Assembly: GCA_964369755.1 (NCBI GenBank)
Contig: CAYJFY010000046.1
Coordinates: forward strand, 1 to 19,943
Source of the DNA: CAUPWF01 sp964369755
GTDB taxonomy: Bacteria; Bacillota; Clostridia; Lachnospirales; Lachnospiraceae
Direction: 5' to 3'
Length of the DNA: 19,943 bases
The notes beneath the pieces were generated by a model, which was not told where the DNA came from, did not search any database, and was given only the letters and a program-made list of their open reading frames with translations. Positions 7,608-14,589 of the stretch are shown here, one piece after another (position 1 is the first letter of the stretch; every line of letters starts with the position of its first letter). Position numbers and translations under genes: made by a program.

Positions 7608-8156
7608 TTATAAGATGGTTCGAATCGTTTTCTCGTCTGGGCTTGCAATCACAGATGAATCTAGGAGCATGCCTTCCTTGCCCACGACTTCTTTCGCCTT
7701 CGCAATCGCTGCTTCCACCGCTGCGACCTCTCCGGTTAATAGCAAAAATGACTTTCCACACATGCCTTTTGCAATGCGTAATTCAATCAACTCTACAACG
7801 GCTGTCTTTGCTGCGATATCTGCCGCTACAAAGATGGAACTTGCATCATAGGTCTCTAAGATTCCTAGTGCCTTCACACCCTCTACCTGTGTTGTCCCAT
7901 AAATCGCTGGAAATATATCATCATGAGGGTTGCCTAATACAAAGCTTCCGATGAGCTGTTCTTGATTCTTATATTTTGCTACTTCGACCGCTGCATTCAC
8001 CGCACTCAAATCCCCTGTGATGACTGCAATGTATTTTCCTGGGCAGACTGTCTGTGCTTCCACAATATCTACTTGGGCTGCTTTTACCATAGCATCCGTT
8101 ATCGTAATTCCAGAAGCCACCGTTTTTAATTCTACCACTCCAATTGCTTTGCTCAT
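7608..8156 (-). CDS. pduT: BMC-T trimeric shell protein, PduT-like with Fe-S pore cysteine
   Basis: A 182-residue tandem-BMC-domain shell protein: first domain about 1-93, second about 94-182. Like PduT it carries a cysteine at position 38 in the pore loop motif CPGKY; in PduT this residue at the trimer axis ligates a central [4Fe-4S] cluster. The second domain has another pore-proximal cysteine, C133, in GMCGKS. Trimers form pseudohexagonal tiles of the shell. It is encoded directly after the PduS-like flavoprotein, its expected electron-transfer partner, so the pair probably moves electrons across the shell. It is the last clear shell gene of the operon. Confidence 0.93.
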   Translation of the reverse strand: MSKAIGVVELKTVASGITITDAMVKAAQVDIVEAQTVCPGKYIAVITGDLSAVNAAVEVAKYKNQEQLIGSFVLGNPHDDIFPAIYGTTQVEGVKALGILETYDASSIFVAADIAAKTAVVELIELRIAKGMCGKSFLLLTGEVAAVEAAIAKAKEVVGKEGMLLDSSVIASPDEKTIRTIL

Positions 8157-8180
8157 ACTAGTTCAATCCTCTCATCATTT

Positions 8181-9506
8181 TTACACTTTTTTTATTCTAA
8201 CATATTTTTCTGTTACATGTAATACTTTTCCTTCGATAGAGGCATGAATATTGACACCCAAACCTTCCTCTACCTTGCCAATTAGCTGGCCACTCTGTAC
8301 GAGTTCACCTTCTATCACTACTGGCTTTGCTGGCACTCCGATGTGTTGAGACATCAGTATCTTGACCGTCCCCATATCCACGTCCTCTTCCGAAAGGGGC
8401 GCATCCAGATTATACATCGACAATCCTAGTCTTGCTTCTAGTCTTGCTTCTGGAATCTTTCGAAATTGGCGACTTGGTTTCACGGTACTTGCCTCTACCG
8501 TTGGTGGTTTTACACCTGACTTTCTTAGACCATCTTTGTACTCTGCCATCAAAGTTCTCGGACTTAGACTCTGTGGGCAGGAATACAGCTCACACACTCC
8601 GCAAGAAGAACAGAATAGGGTGTTCACAAAAGGGTCTGTATCCGCAAAATCCAGATTCGACGCCGCTCTCATAAATAGATGTGGCTCGATTGGATGCCCT
8701 AAGGCATTTCTCGGACATAGGTCTGAACACATCTGACACTGGCAACAACTAGAAGCTGTTCTCTTCATGTCAATGGATGGATTCACTTGTTTTTTTGTTA
8801 CCAGATAGTGATTCTGTGGTAAAACCAAGATTGCATTGGTCGTTTTTGTGACTGGATCATTTCCATCACAGATTCTCCCCATCATTGGACCACCTACAAA
8901 ATAAACGGGATCCTCCGTGGTGCAATCACCTGCTAGCGCAACTACTTCTTTGATTGTACATCCAATCGGAACGCGTACAGTCCTTGGACTCTCTACCTCT
9001 GCAACGACCGAAATTACCTTATCTGTCACCGGTTTGTTATACTCAATTGCCTGATATATATTATAAACTGTTTCTACATTAAATACTGCGATTCCCTCTT
9101 CAATGGGCAATCCACCTGGACGTACAACCTTTCCCGTTGCCTCATAGATCATCACGATCTCGTCGCCCATGGGATAAACTCCCTCTAAGAGTTTTATCTC
9201 TACCTTGGAGAATTCGTCCACACAAGACTTCAGTGCTTGTATGGTTGACTTATATTCTTCCTTCACACAGATAATCGCTTGCTTTGCTCCTACAGCGTCT
9301 GCCAGTATTTGAAATGTTTTTGTAATCTCGAATGCATAACGCTCTAATAATTGTCTGTGTAATTTCAAGAGTGGCTCGCACTCGGCACAATTCAATAAAA
9401 TCGTTTCTGCACGTTCATCCAACTTCACATAAGTCGGAAATCCCGCTCCGCCAGCTCCTACTATTCCATTTTCACGTACTAGCTCTTTTAACAACTTTAG
9501 TTCCAT
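8181..9506 (-). CDS. pduS: PduS/RnfC-like flavo-iron-sulfur protein
   Basis: A 441-residue RnfC-type protein. The N-terminal GAGGAGFPT glycine-rich motif and the LLNCAECEPLL stretch belong to the FMN/NADH-binding Complex I 51-kDa-like domain. An SLBB-like region follows at about 165-215. Two [4Fe-4S] motifs then appear: C254-xx-C257-xx-C260-xxx-C264 and C299-xx-C302-xx-C305-xxxx-C310. The C-terminal part has barrel-sandwich-like character (IGVPAKPVV...GKVEEGLG). PduS is a cobalamin reductase in B12-dependent systems. This locus has no B12 enzyme, so a general redox role with the PduT-like Fe-S shell protein, for example cofactor recycling, is more likely. The ribosome site is GGAG, about 11 bases from the ATG. 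Confidence 0.92.
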   Translation of the reverse strand: MELKLLKELVRENGIVGAGGAGFPTYVKLDERAETILLNCAECEPLLKLHRQLLERYAFEITKTFQILADAVGAKQAIICVKEEYKSTIQALKSCVDEFSKVEIKLLEGVYPMGDEIVMIYEATGKVVRPGGLPIEEGIAVFNVETVYNIYQAIEYNKPVTDKVISVVAEVESPRTVRVPIGCTIKEVVALAGDCTTEDPVYFVGGPMMGRICDGNDPVTKTTNAILVLPQNHYLVTKKQVNPSIDMKRTASSCCQCQMCSDLCPRNALGHPIEPHLFMRAASNLDFADTDPFVNTLFCSSCGVCELYSCPQSLSPRTLMAEYKDGLRKSGVKPPTVEASTVKPSRQFRKIPEARLEARLGLSMYNLDAPLSEEDVDMGTVKILMSQHIGVPAKPVVIEGELVQSGQLIGKVEEGLGVNIHASIEGKVLHVTEKYVRIKKV

Positions 9507-9597
9507 GTGTCAATTCACTCCATCTCTCGCTTTGTCTCATCTGCTCTTATAATTAGCTGCATTCCAGCAACACACTACATGCACCTGCAAAATCCAA

Positions 9598-9852
9598 CTA
9601 TAATTCGTCTACGATTCCAACAATGGCTGCATCAATCGGTGCCTGTTCTAAACCACACCCAATTCGTGCCGCACTGCCCTGTGCTACTAGCACAATTTCA
9701 CCAATTCCGGCTCCTACATTATCTATGGCAACGAATTGATTGGCGGATGTGCCCATCTTCTCTAGCGGCTCAATAATCATGAATTTATTGCCGATTAACT
9801 TTTCATTCTTTCTTGTCGCGATCACGCTACCTATTACCTTACCAATAATCAT
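9598..9852 (-). CDS. eutN: BMC-P pentameric vertex protein (EutN/CcmL family)
   Basis: An 84-residue EutN/CcmL/PduN protein. It starts with MIIGKVIGSVIAT and contains the conserved FMIIEPL, VAIDNVGAGIGEIVLVAQGSAA and DAAIVGIVDEL segments. Pentamers cap the twelve vertices of the polyhedral shell and are needed for closure. An AAGGAGG site precedes the ATG. Only one such gene is present. It is flanked by pduL and the pduS-like gene, the usual GRM order. Confidence 0.95.
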   Translation of the reverse strand: MIIGKVIGSVIATRKNEKLIGNKFMIIEPLEKMGTSANQFVAIDNVGAGIGEIVLVAQGSAARIGCGLEQAPIDAAIVGIVDEL

Positions 9853-9876
9853 AGTGTGCCTCCTTTTGTTGCAATG

Positions 9877-10524
9877 TTATTTTAAAATTGTTACTGACTG
9901 TCCCGTACCAATCTTACAGGCATTGGCTTCATCTGTATCAATATGCATTTCTAATGTATAACTTTCGTCTACTCTTATCTTCACATGGTTTAATACAATC
10001 CCACGTTCGCTGTCTATTTTAACTTTGACTTCCTGTCCATCCTGTACACCAGCTGCCATGGCATCTTTTGGTGACATATGAATGTGTCGCATTGCGATGA
10101 TACACCCTTCTGTCAAATACACGGATCCTTTTGGTCCGATAATTGCAATCGGTGCAGAACCTGTTGTGTTTCCTGACTCTCGAATCGGAGCCTTGATGCC
10201 TAACTTGATGGCATCCGTTGCTGATATCTCTAGTTGAGATGCCTTTCTCACTGGTCCTAAGATTCTTACATTTTCTATAGCTCTAAGCTTTATACCTACG
10301 ATGGTAACCATTTCGTTTGACGCATATTGACCACCCATAAGTTCTTTTTTCTTCGTTAATTGATATCCTTCTCCAAACAACACATCTACATGCTCTTGTG
10401 ACAGATGAATGTGTCTTGCAGATACTCCGACGGGAACTAAGAATCCCATCTCATTTTTTTCTTCTTTTTTATCTAGAATGTCCACTACCATTCTAGTGAT
10501 TAATTCTACTTGACTTGTCTCCAT
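9877..10524 (-). CDS. pduL: PduL phosphate propanoyltransferase with N-terminal targeting helix
   Basis: A 215-residue PduL-type phosphotransacylase that converts propionyl-CoA and phosphate to propionyl-phosphate and recycles CoA in the lumen. The two PduL half-domains carry the zinc ligands H38/H40 (SARHIHL), H147/H149 (MRHIHM) and H194, and the conserved R93 in GPVR. Residues 1-18 form an amphipathic helix (SQVELITRMVVDIL) of the encapsulation type, followed by a charged linker. I chose the ATG at 10524: it has an AGGTG site 9 bases upstream and starts at the helix. The frame stays open up to an ATG at 10584, but that one falls within a palindrome and has no spaced ribosome site. No propionate kinase is in the window. 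Confidence 0.93.
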   Translation of the reverse strand: METSQVELITRMVVDILDKKEEKNEMGFLVPVGVSARHIHLSQEHVDVLFGEGYQLTKKKELMGGQYASNEMVTIVGIKLRAIENVRILGPVRKASQLEISATDAIKLGIKAPIRESGNTTGSAPIAIIGPKGSVYLTEGCIIAMRHIHMSPKDAMAAGVQDGQEVKVKIDSERGIVLNHVKIRVDESYTLEMHIDTDEANACKIGTGQSVTILK

Positions 10525-10560
10525 AATGCTATACACCTGCTCTCTCCGCGGTTTATCTGA

Positions 10561-10588
10561 AACACAAAGGGTATGGCATGCCATACCC
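10561..10588 (-). terminator. Intercistronic hairpin, likely attenuator between shell genes and pduL
   Basis: A perfect 20-base palindrome (10569-10588) folds in the minus-strand transcript into an 8-bp stem GGGTATGG/CCATACCC with loop CATG. TTTGTGTT follows directly. It starts 14 bases after the stop of the last BMC-H gene and ends 44 bases before the pduL start. It looks like a leaky intrinsic terminator or an mRNA-stabilising hairpin that would give more shell hexamer than downstream products. Confidence 0.6.
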
Positions 10589-10602
10589 TTCCCCTACAGA
10601 AT

Positions 10603-10881
10603 TTACTTTACTTTTGGTAAAATCACTTCTACATCTGTGTGTGGTCTTGGGATTACATGTGTTGCCACTAATTCACCTAAGTTTGCTGCGCTTGCTGCTC
10701 CAGCTTCTACTGATGATTTTACAGCGCCTACATCTCCACGTACCATAACTGTTACAAGTCCAGAACCGATCTTCTCTGTTCCTACCAATGTTACATTTGC
10801 TGATTTACACATTGCGTCTGCTGCCTCGATTGCTGCTACTAATCCTCTTGTTTCTACCATTCCTAATGCTTCTTGTGCCAT
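10603..10881 (-). CDS. BMC-H hexameric shell protein, PduA/EutM type (copy 2)
   Basis: A 92-residue single BMC-domain protein with the canonical sequence MAQEALGMVETRGLVAAIEAADAM, the pore motif EKIGSGL and the edge motif ending HVIPRPHTDVE. Hexamers of this type tile the shell facets and let small polar metabolites through the central GSG pore. An AAAGGAGG site precedes the ATG. It is a close paralogue of the BMC-H at 11242-11517, down to long identical DNA stretches, with a divergent BMC-H gene between them. Its mRNA ends at the hairpin before pduL. Confidence 0.96.
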   Translation of the reverse strand: MAQEALGMVETRGLVAAIEAADAMCKSANVTLVGTEKIGSGLVTVMVRGDVGAVKSSVEAGAASAANLGELVATHVIPRPHTDVEVILPKVK

Positions 10882-10883
10882 TT
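10628..10883. repeat. Direct-repeat copy within BMC-H paralogue 2
   Basis: Two perfect DNA matches to the other BMC-H gene lie here: 38 bases at 10628-10665 (matching 11264-11301) and 41 bases at 10843-10883 (matching 11479-11519). The spacing is the same in both copies (offset 636). This indicates recent duplication or gene conversion. Confidence 0.9.
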
Positions 10884-10910
10884 CTTCGTCCTCCTTTATT
10901 TGACTCTTGT

Positions 10911-11216
10911 TTACTTGCTCGCTACTTCTTGTTTCTTAAATCTACTTGCACTCAACTCAATCAATCTTACAATTTCTTCATGAGGGTTTGCGATGATCCC
11001 GGATTGTACCGGTTTCTTAATTGCATGCGCCTTGGCAGCTTCTATCGCTTCGGTTACCGCAGCTACATCTCCGCTTACTACCACCGTCGCTAATCTTCCG
11101 CCCAACTTTCTCTCCCATGTTGCTAATTCAACATCGGCTGTCTTGCACATGATGTCTAGTGCGTCCATTGCGGCAACTACGCCTACAATTTCTATAAAGC
11201 CATATGATTTACTCAT
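10911..11216 (-). CDS. BMC-H shell protein, divergent, with Arg in pore loop
   Basis: A 101-residue single BMC-domain shell protein beginning SYGFIEIVGVVAAMDALDIMCKTADVEL. The pore loop reads RKLGGRLATV rather than the canonical KIGSGL, placing an arginine at or near the pore. The C-terminus extends past the BMC fold (about residues 88-101, basic: SRFKKQEVASK). It lies between the two PduA/EutM-like copies and has an AGGAG site before the ATG. The altered pore suggests a different permeability, perhaps for anionic metabolites or cofactors (inference). The short basic tail could face the lumen or the cytosol. Confidence 0.92.
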   Translation of the reverse strand: MSKSYGFIEIVGVVAAMDALDIMCKTADVELATWERKLGGRLATVVVSGDVAAVTEAIEAAKAHAIKKPVQSGIIANPHEEIVRLIELSASRFKKQEVASK

Positions 11217-11241
11217 GAATCAACTCTCCTAACCCATCGAT

Positions 11242-11517
11242 TTAAACAGTTGGTAAAATCTTCTCTACATCTGTGTGTGGTCTTGGGATTACATGTGTTG
11301 CTACTAACTCTCCCAATCTAGACGCTGCTGCAGATCCGCTCTCTACTGCTGCCTTCACCGCTCCTACGTCTCCACGTACCATAACTGTTACTAATCCTGA
11401 ACCAATTTTCTCTGTTCCTACCAATGCTACCTCTGCCGATTTTGTCATTGCATCTGCTGCCTCGATTGCTGCTGTAAGTCCTCTTGTTTCTACCATTCCT
11501 AATGCTTCTTGTGCCAT
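11242..11517 (-). CDS. BMC-H hexameric shell protein, PduA/EutM type (copy 1)
   Basis: A 91-residue canonical BMC-H protein with pore motif EKIGSGL and edge motif HVIPRPHTDVEKIL. The start at the ATG of MAQEALGM (11517) is preferred over an in-frame TTG at 11532, because GGAGG sits 8 bases before the ATG and the TTG overlaps that site. It is nearly identical to the copy at 10603-10881; differences are conservative and scattered, mainly in the second half. Together they are probably the bulk facet proteins. A 130-base gap before it holds a possible weak promoter and a small hairpin. Confidence 0.96.
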   Translation of the reverse strand: MAQEALGMVETRGLTAAIEAADAMTKSAEVALVGTEKIGSGLVTVMVRGDVGAVKAAVESGSAAASRLGELVATHVIPRPHTDVEKILPTV

Positions 11518-11519
11518 TT
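11264..11519. repeat. Direct-repeat copy within BMC-H paralogue 1
   Basis: Partner of the repeat at 10628-10883: perfect matches of 38 bases (11264-11301) and 41 bases (11479-11519) in direct orientation. Recombination between the copies would delete the intervening divergent BMC-H gene. Confidence 0.9.
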
Positions 11520-11557
11520 TATTATCCTCCAATTTTTATATTTGTTATTTTATTTTA

Positions 11558-11640
11558 ATTCTATATCAAACCTCTGTGTTTGCGCAAGCTTAATTCGTAA
11601 CTATTCAGCCTAAACATCTCGGATGGATCACTGCGTGATC
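11558..11640 (-). promoter_or_regulatory. Possible weak internal promoter and small hairpin between BMC-H genes
   Basis: In the 130-base gap the minus strand shows TTGCGC (11582-11587), an 18-base spacer and TAGAAT (11558-11563), with an AT-rich leader to the next BMC-H start. Upstream, GATCAC-GCA-GTGATC (11626-11640) forms a 6-bp hairpin just after the previous stop. Both signals are weak. They could boost bulk shell protein synthesis or mark an mRNA processing point. Confidence 0.3.
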
Positions 11641-11647
11641 TGTTACA

Positions 11648-11962
11648 TTAATTCTTGTCAAACGCATTGATCTTTAACATTTTCTCTGTATCTCCTGTCG
11701 GTCTTGGAATTATGTGATGCTGTACAATTCCACCGATTTCGTTTGCCTTATTCATCGCTGCTTCCATGGCCGCCTCTACGTCTGTTACGCTACCGCGAAA
11801 CTTCACGGTAACCAATAGTGGTACTTCCAATTCATCCGCGTTTCCTGGCTTGTTCTTATCGAAATGTTCTAATGTTACATTCGCCGCCTTGCATCCTGCA
11901 TCTCCTGCAATAAATGCACAGGTTAGTCCGAACACTTCTAAAATTCCTACTGCTTCGCCCAT
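11648..11962 (-). CDS. BMC-H shell protein with enlarged pore loop
   Basis: A 104-residue single BMC-domain protein starting MGEAVGILEVFGLTCAFIAGDAGCKAANVTL. The end of the fold (HHIIPRPTGDTEKML) is standard. The segment that normally carries KIGSGL is replaced by a longer acidic/Pro/Gly loop (about residues 33-50, DKNKPGNADELEVP), roughly 9 residues longer than in its canonical neighbours. The usual pore glycines are therefore missing, which suggests a plugged, enlarged or gated pore. Two cysteines (C15, C24) lie in the first helix region. A GAGGTG site precedes the ATG, 16 bases after the alcohol dehydrogenase stop. It is the first of four consecutive BMC-H genes. Confidence 0.9.
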   Translation of the reverse strand: MGEAVGILEVFGLTCAFIAGDAGCKAANVTLEHFDKNKPGNADELEVPLLVTVKFRGSVTDVEAAMEAAMNKANEIGGIVQHHIIPRPTGDTEKMLKINAFDKN

Positions 11963-11977
11963 AAGTTCACCTCATAT

Positions 11978-13186
11978 CTATTGATTAATGATGGCAATCT
12001 TAAGACCTGTCATCTCTAGGTTCTTCTTATGCCCTTCATTAATCTCATCTAATGAATAGGTGTCTGTAATCAACTTCTCTAATGGAAGTCCGATTCCTTT
12101 GGCTCTCTTCAAGAAATCAAATGTTGTCGCATAATCTCTGAGTGTATATACCCAAGATCCTACTGTTGTGATTTCTTTTGCACAGATGTCAAAGTGTGGA
12201 TTAATGGTTGCGTCTCCTCCGTTAATGAAGAATCCTAATTCGCATAATCCTCCACCGTTTCGGATGAATTTGTAGATATTGGCATGAGCGATTGGATTTC
12301 CTGTACACTGGAATGCAAAGTCTGCAAGATGTCCATCAAACTTCTCTGCTACTGCTCCCGCTAACGCCTCTACACCTTTATGTTCCATAAAGTTTACCGA
12401 CTGCATCGCTCCCAGTTCTTTTGCGAATTCTAAACGTTGTGCATTACCATCAACTGCTACGATATTCTCGATTCCCATTGTGCGAAGTACTGCGATACAA
12501 AGCAAGCCAATCGGTCCACAACCTTGTACTGCCACTCTTGAGTTGAATTTTAAGATTCCTGTTGTTTTTGCTCTCTCTACTGCATGGATCAGTACTGCCG
12601 CTGGCTCGATTAAGATTCTTGAATATAAATCCAATTCGCTTACATTGAAGATTGTTGAACCTCCTCTGATTACAATATAGTCAGCGAACCAACCGTTTAA
12701 GTGAACATCATCATCTGGTAGCAATCCATATACATCTGCTCCGCCTACATTTTGCTTGTTTAAATCAAACATGGTGATATCTGGATTATCTTTAAAAATC
12801 ATACAAGAAACTACTTTGTCTCCGACCTTTAGATCCTTTCCTGCACTATCTTTCTTCACATTCTTACCCATCTTAACGATTTCTCCAGTACCTTCATGTC
12901 CTAGAACAAGCGGGATTAATCCAAATGGGTCGTTTTTGAATTCGTGTGCATCTGTTCCACAGATTCCACAGCCTTCTACTTTTACCAAGATATCCTCATC
13001 CCCTAGCTCTGGGATTGGGAATTCTTTGATCTCATATTTTTCAAGTGCTGTCAGCATTGCCGCCTTAGATGTTGCTGGAATTGTTTTTGTCGCTCCACTT
13101 GCTGGCTGACTTCCGCCTGCTGGGACTGTCATGTTTGCTAACACTTGTTTTACAATTTCTTCTATATTTACGTTTGTGTTACTCAT
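11978..13186 (-). CDS. Zinc-type alcohol dehydrogenase with N-terminal encapsulation peptide
   Basis: A 402-residue medium-chain zinc-type dehydrogenase. Residues 1-20 (NVNIEEIVKQVLANM) form an amphipathic targeting helix, followed by a Gly/Ser/Pro/Ala linker (about 21-43). The catalytic zinc motifs are GCGICGTDAHEF (C76) and GHEGTGEIV (H97, E98). The Rossmann motif VQGCGPIGLL lies in the middle. I chose the ATG at 13186, with AGGTGGAG just upstream; the frame stays open to 13213, which would overlap the aldehyde dehydrogenase gene. It probably reduces propionaldehyde to 1-propanol, regenerating NAD+ inside the compartment. Reduction of lactaldehyde to 1,2-propanediol is an alternative, since no FucO-type enzyme lies in the window. 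Confidence 0.92.
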   Translation of the reverse strand: MSNTNVNIEEIVKQVLANMTVPAGGSQPASGATKTIPATSKAAMLTALEKYEIKEFPIPELGDEDILVKVEGCGICGTDAHEFKNDPFGLIPLVLGHEGTGEIVKMGKNVKKDSAGKDLKVGDKVVSCMIFKDNPDITMFDLNKQNVGGADVYGLLPDDDVHLNGWFADYIVIRGGSTIFNVSELDLYSRILIEPAAVLIHAVERAKTTGILKFNSRVAVQGCGPIGLLCIAVLRTMGIENIVAVDGNAQRLEFAKELGAMQSVNFMEHKGVEALAGAVAEKFDGHLADFAFQCTGNPIAHANIYKFIRNGGGLCELGFFINGGDATINPHFDICAKEITTVGSWVYTLRDYATTFDFLKRAKGIGLPLEKLITDTYSLDEINEGHKKNLEMTGLKIAIINQ

Positions 13187-13200
13187 CTTCTCCACCTTTC

Positions 13201-14589
13201 CTATCGAATGCATAGGCTATCTTGCATTACACATTTTCTTCTCTTTGTAAATGTGCTTGCACTTGTAAGCCCTTCGCCCGTTCTACTTGCAATGGTAAAT
13301 GTACAGATTCCTTCTCCACCAAATCCGAGTGCTGCATAAGATGGACCATTCTTTACCAAGATTGCCGTATCCAGTGTTCTCGCGTAGTGAGTGATTCGAT
13401 CCACATTCTTCGAATGAATGTGTGCAGAGTGGCGATTTCCATGCTCTAACCATAGAGCCGCCTCTACCCCTTCTTCAAAATCTTTCACTGGAACAATTCC
13501 TAGGATTGGCATCATCAATTCTTCTTCGATCAATGGATGCTCTTTTGGACCTTTGAAGATAATACAACGAATGTTGTCTGGTACTGAAACTCCTATCATC
13601 CCCAACAAGGTCTTCGCGTCACGTCCAACACAATCACGATTCAATGTTCCCTTCTTGAGAACTGTAGCGGTTAACTTCTCTTGTTCCTCTTGTGAAACAA
13701 GATAACAACCTTGCTCTTCTACCATATAGTGCATCAATTCGTCTACAATCTCTTCCATCGCAACAACTTCTTTTTCTGCGATACATGGTAGGTTATTATC
13801 AAATGTGCAGCCATTTACGATGTCTTCTGCCGCCTTCCTAATATCTGCGGTCTCGTCTACGAGAACTGGTGGGTTTCCTGCCCCTGCTCCAATTCCACGC
13901 TTTCCTGATGAAAGCACTGCTGTTACAACTCCAGGTCCACCTGTCGCTGCAATCAATGGAATATCTGGATGCTTCATCATGATGTTGCTGGATTCCATGG
14001 TCGGTTTCTCCACAGTTACTGCCACATTGTCTGGTCCTCCAGCTTCAATTGACGCCTCGTTAATCATATTAACTGCGAAAATCGATGTCTTTGCTGCTGC
14101 TGGATGTGGACAAAATACAACTGTATTTCCTCCTGCTATCATCCCCATTGAATTGCAGATTACTGTCTCACTTGGATTCGTAGACGGTGTAATTGCACCA
14201 ATCACTCCAAATGGTCCCATCTCAATCAATGTCAATCCTCTATCCCCTGATAATGCTTCTGTTTTGATGTCTTCTGTTCCTGGTGTCTTCTCTGCAACTA
14301 AGTGATGCTTTAGGATTTTATCTCCCACATTCCCCATTCCAGTTTCGTCGACAGCCATTCTCGCTAATATTTCTGCATTCTCTTTTGTCTTTCTGCGAAT
14401 GATACTCATCATTCGTTCCCTTTGATCCATGGTCAGCCTTCTCACAACTGTCTGTGCTTTTTTCGCTGCTGCGATCGCCTCATTCATGTCTGCGAACACA
14501 CCATGTTTCCCAGTGGGTTGCTGTGCAATTTCCATCTTTGCCATCACTTGCTGGACAATCGCTTGCACTTGTTTCTCATCTATTGACAC
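13201..14589 (-). CDS. pduP: CoA-acylating propionaldehyde dehydrogenase (PduP-like) with N-terminal encapsulation peptide
   Basis: A 462-residue CoA-dependent aldehyde dehydrogenase of the PduP/EutE family, which converts propionaldehyde, CoA and NAD+ to propionyl-CoA. Residues 1-20 (EKQVQAIVQQVMAKM) are a typical amphipathic encapsulation helix, followed by a short linker. The catalytic cysteine is C269 in FDNNLPC. The cofactor region contains GPFGVIGAITPSTNP (about 125-139), and EHGNRHSAHIH lies late in the protein. The start is a GTG with AGGAGG 7 bases upstream, overlapping the end of the PduO-like gene by 10 bases, so the two are translationally coupled. It is the oxidative branch of aldehyde disposal; the alcohol dehydrogenase gene that follows is the reductive branch. 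Confidence 0.95.
   Translation of the reverse strand: MSIDEKQVQAIVQQVMAKMEIAQQPTGKHGVFADMNEAIAAAKKAQTVVRRLTMDQRERMMSIIRRKTKENAEILARMAVDETGMGNVGDKILKHHLVAEKTPGTEDIKTEALSGDRGLTLIEMGPFGVIGAITPSTNPSETVICNSMGMIAGGNTVVFCPHPAAAKTSIFAVNMINEASIEAGGPDNVAVTVEKPTMESSNIMMKHPDIPLIAATGGPGVVTAVLSSGKRGIGAGAGNPPVLVDETADIRKAAEDIVNGCTFDNNLPCIAEKEVVAMEEIVDELMHYMVEEQGCYLVSQEEQEKLTATVLKKGTLNRDCVGRDAKTLLGMIGVSVPDNIRCIIFKGPKEHPLIEEELMMPILGIVPVKDFEEGVEAALWLEHGNRHSAHIHSKNVDRITHYARTLDTAILVKNGPSYAALGFGGEGICTFTIASRTGEGLTSASTFTKRRKCVMQDSLCIR

Noticed and set aside
10525..10584. Upstream ATG start for pduL adding 20 residues
   Set aside because: The added sequence runs through the palindrome, lacks a spaced ribosome site and does not resemble PduL N-termini; the ATG at 10524 starts at the targeting helix.
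13805..14305. Long plus-strand open frame opposite the aldehyde dehydrogenase gene
   Set aside because: It is the antisense of a well-supported gene with catalytic motifs, and the translation resembles no family.
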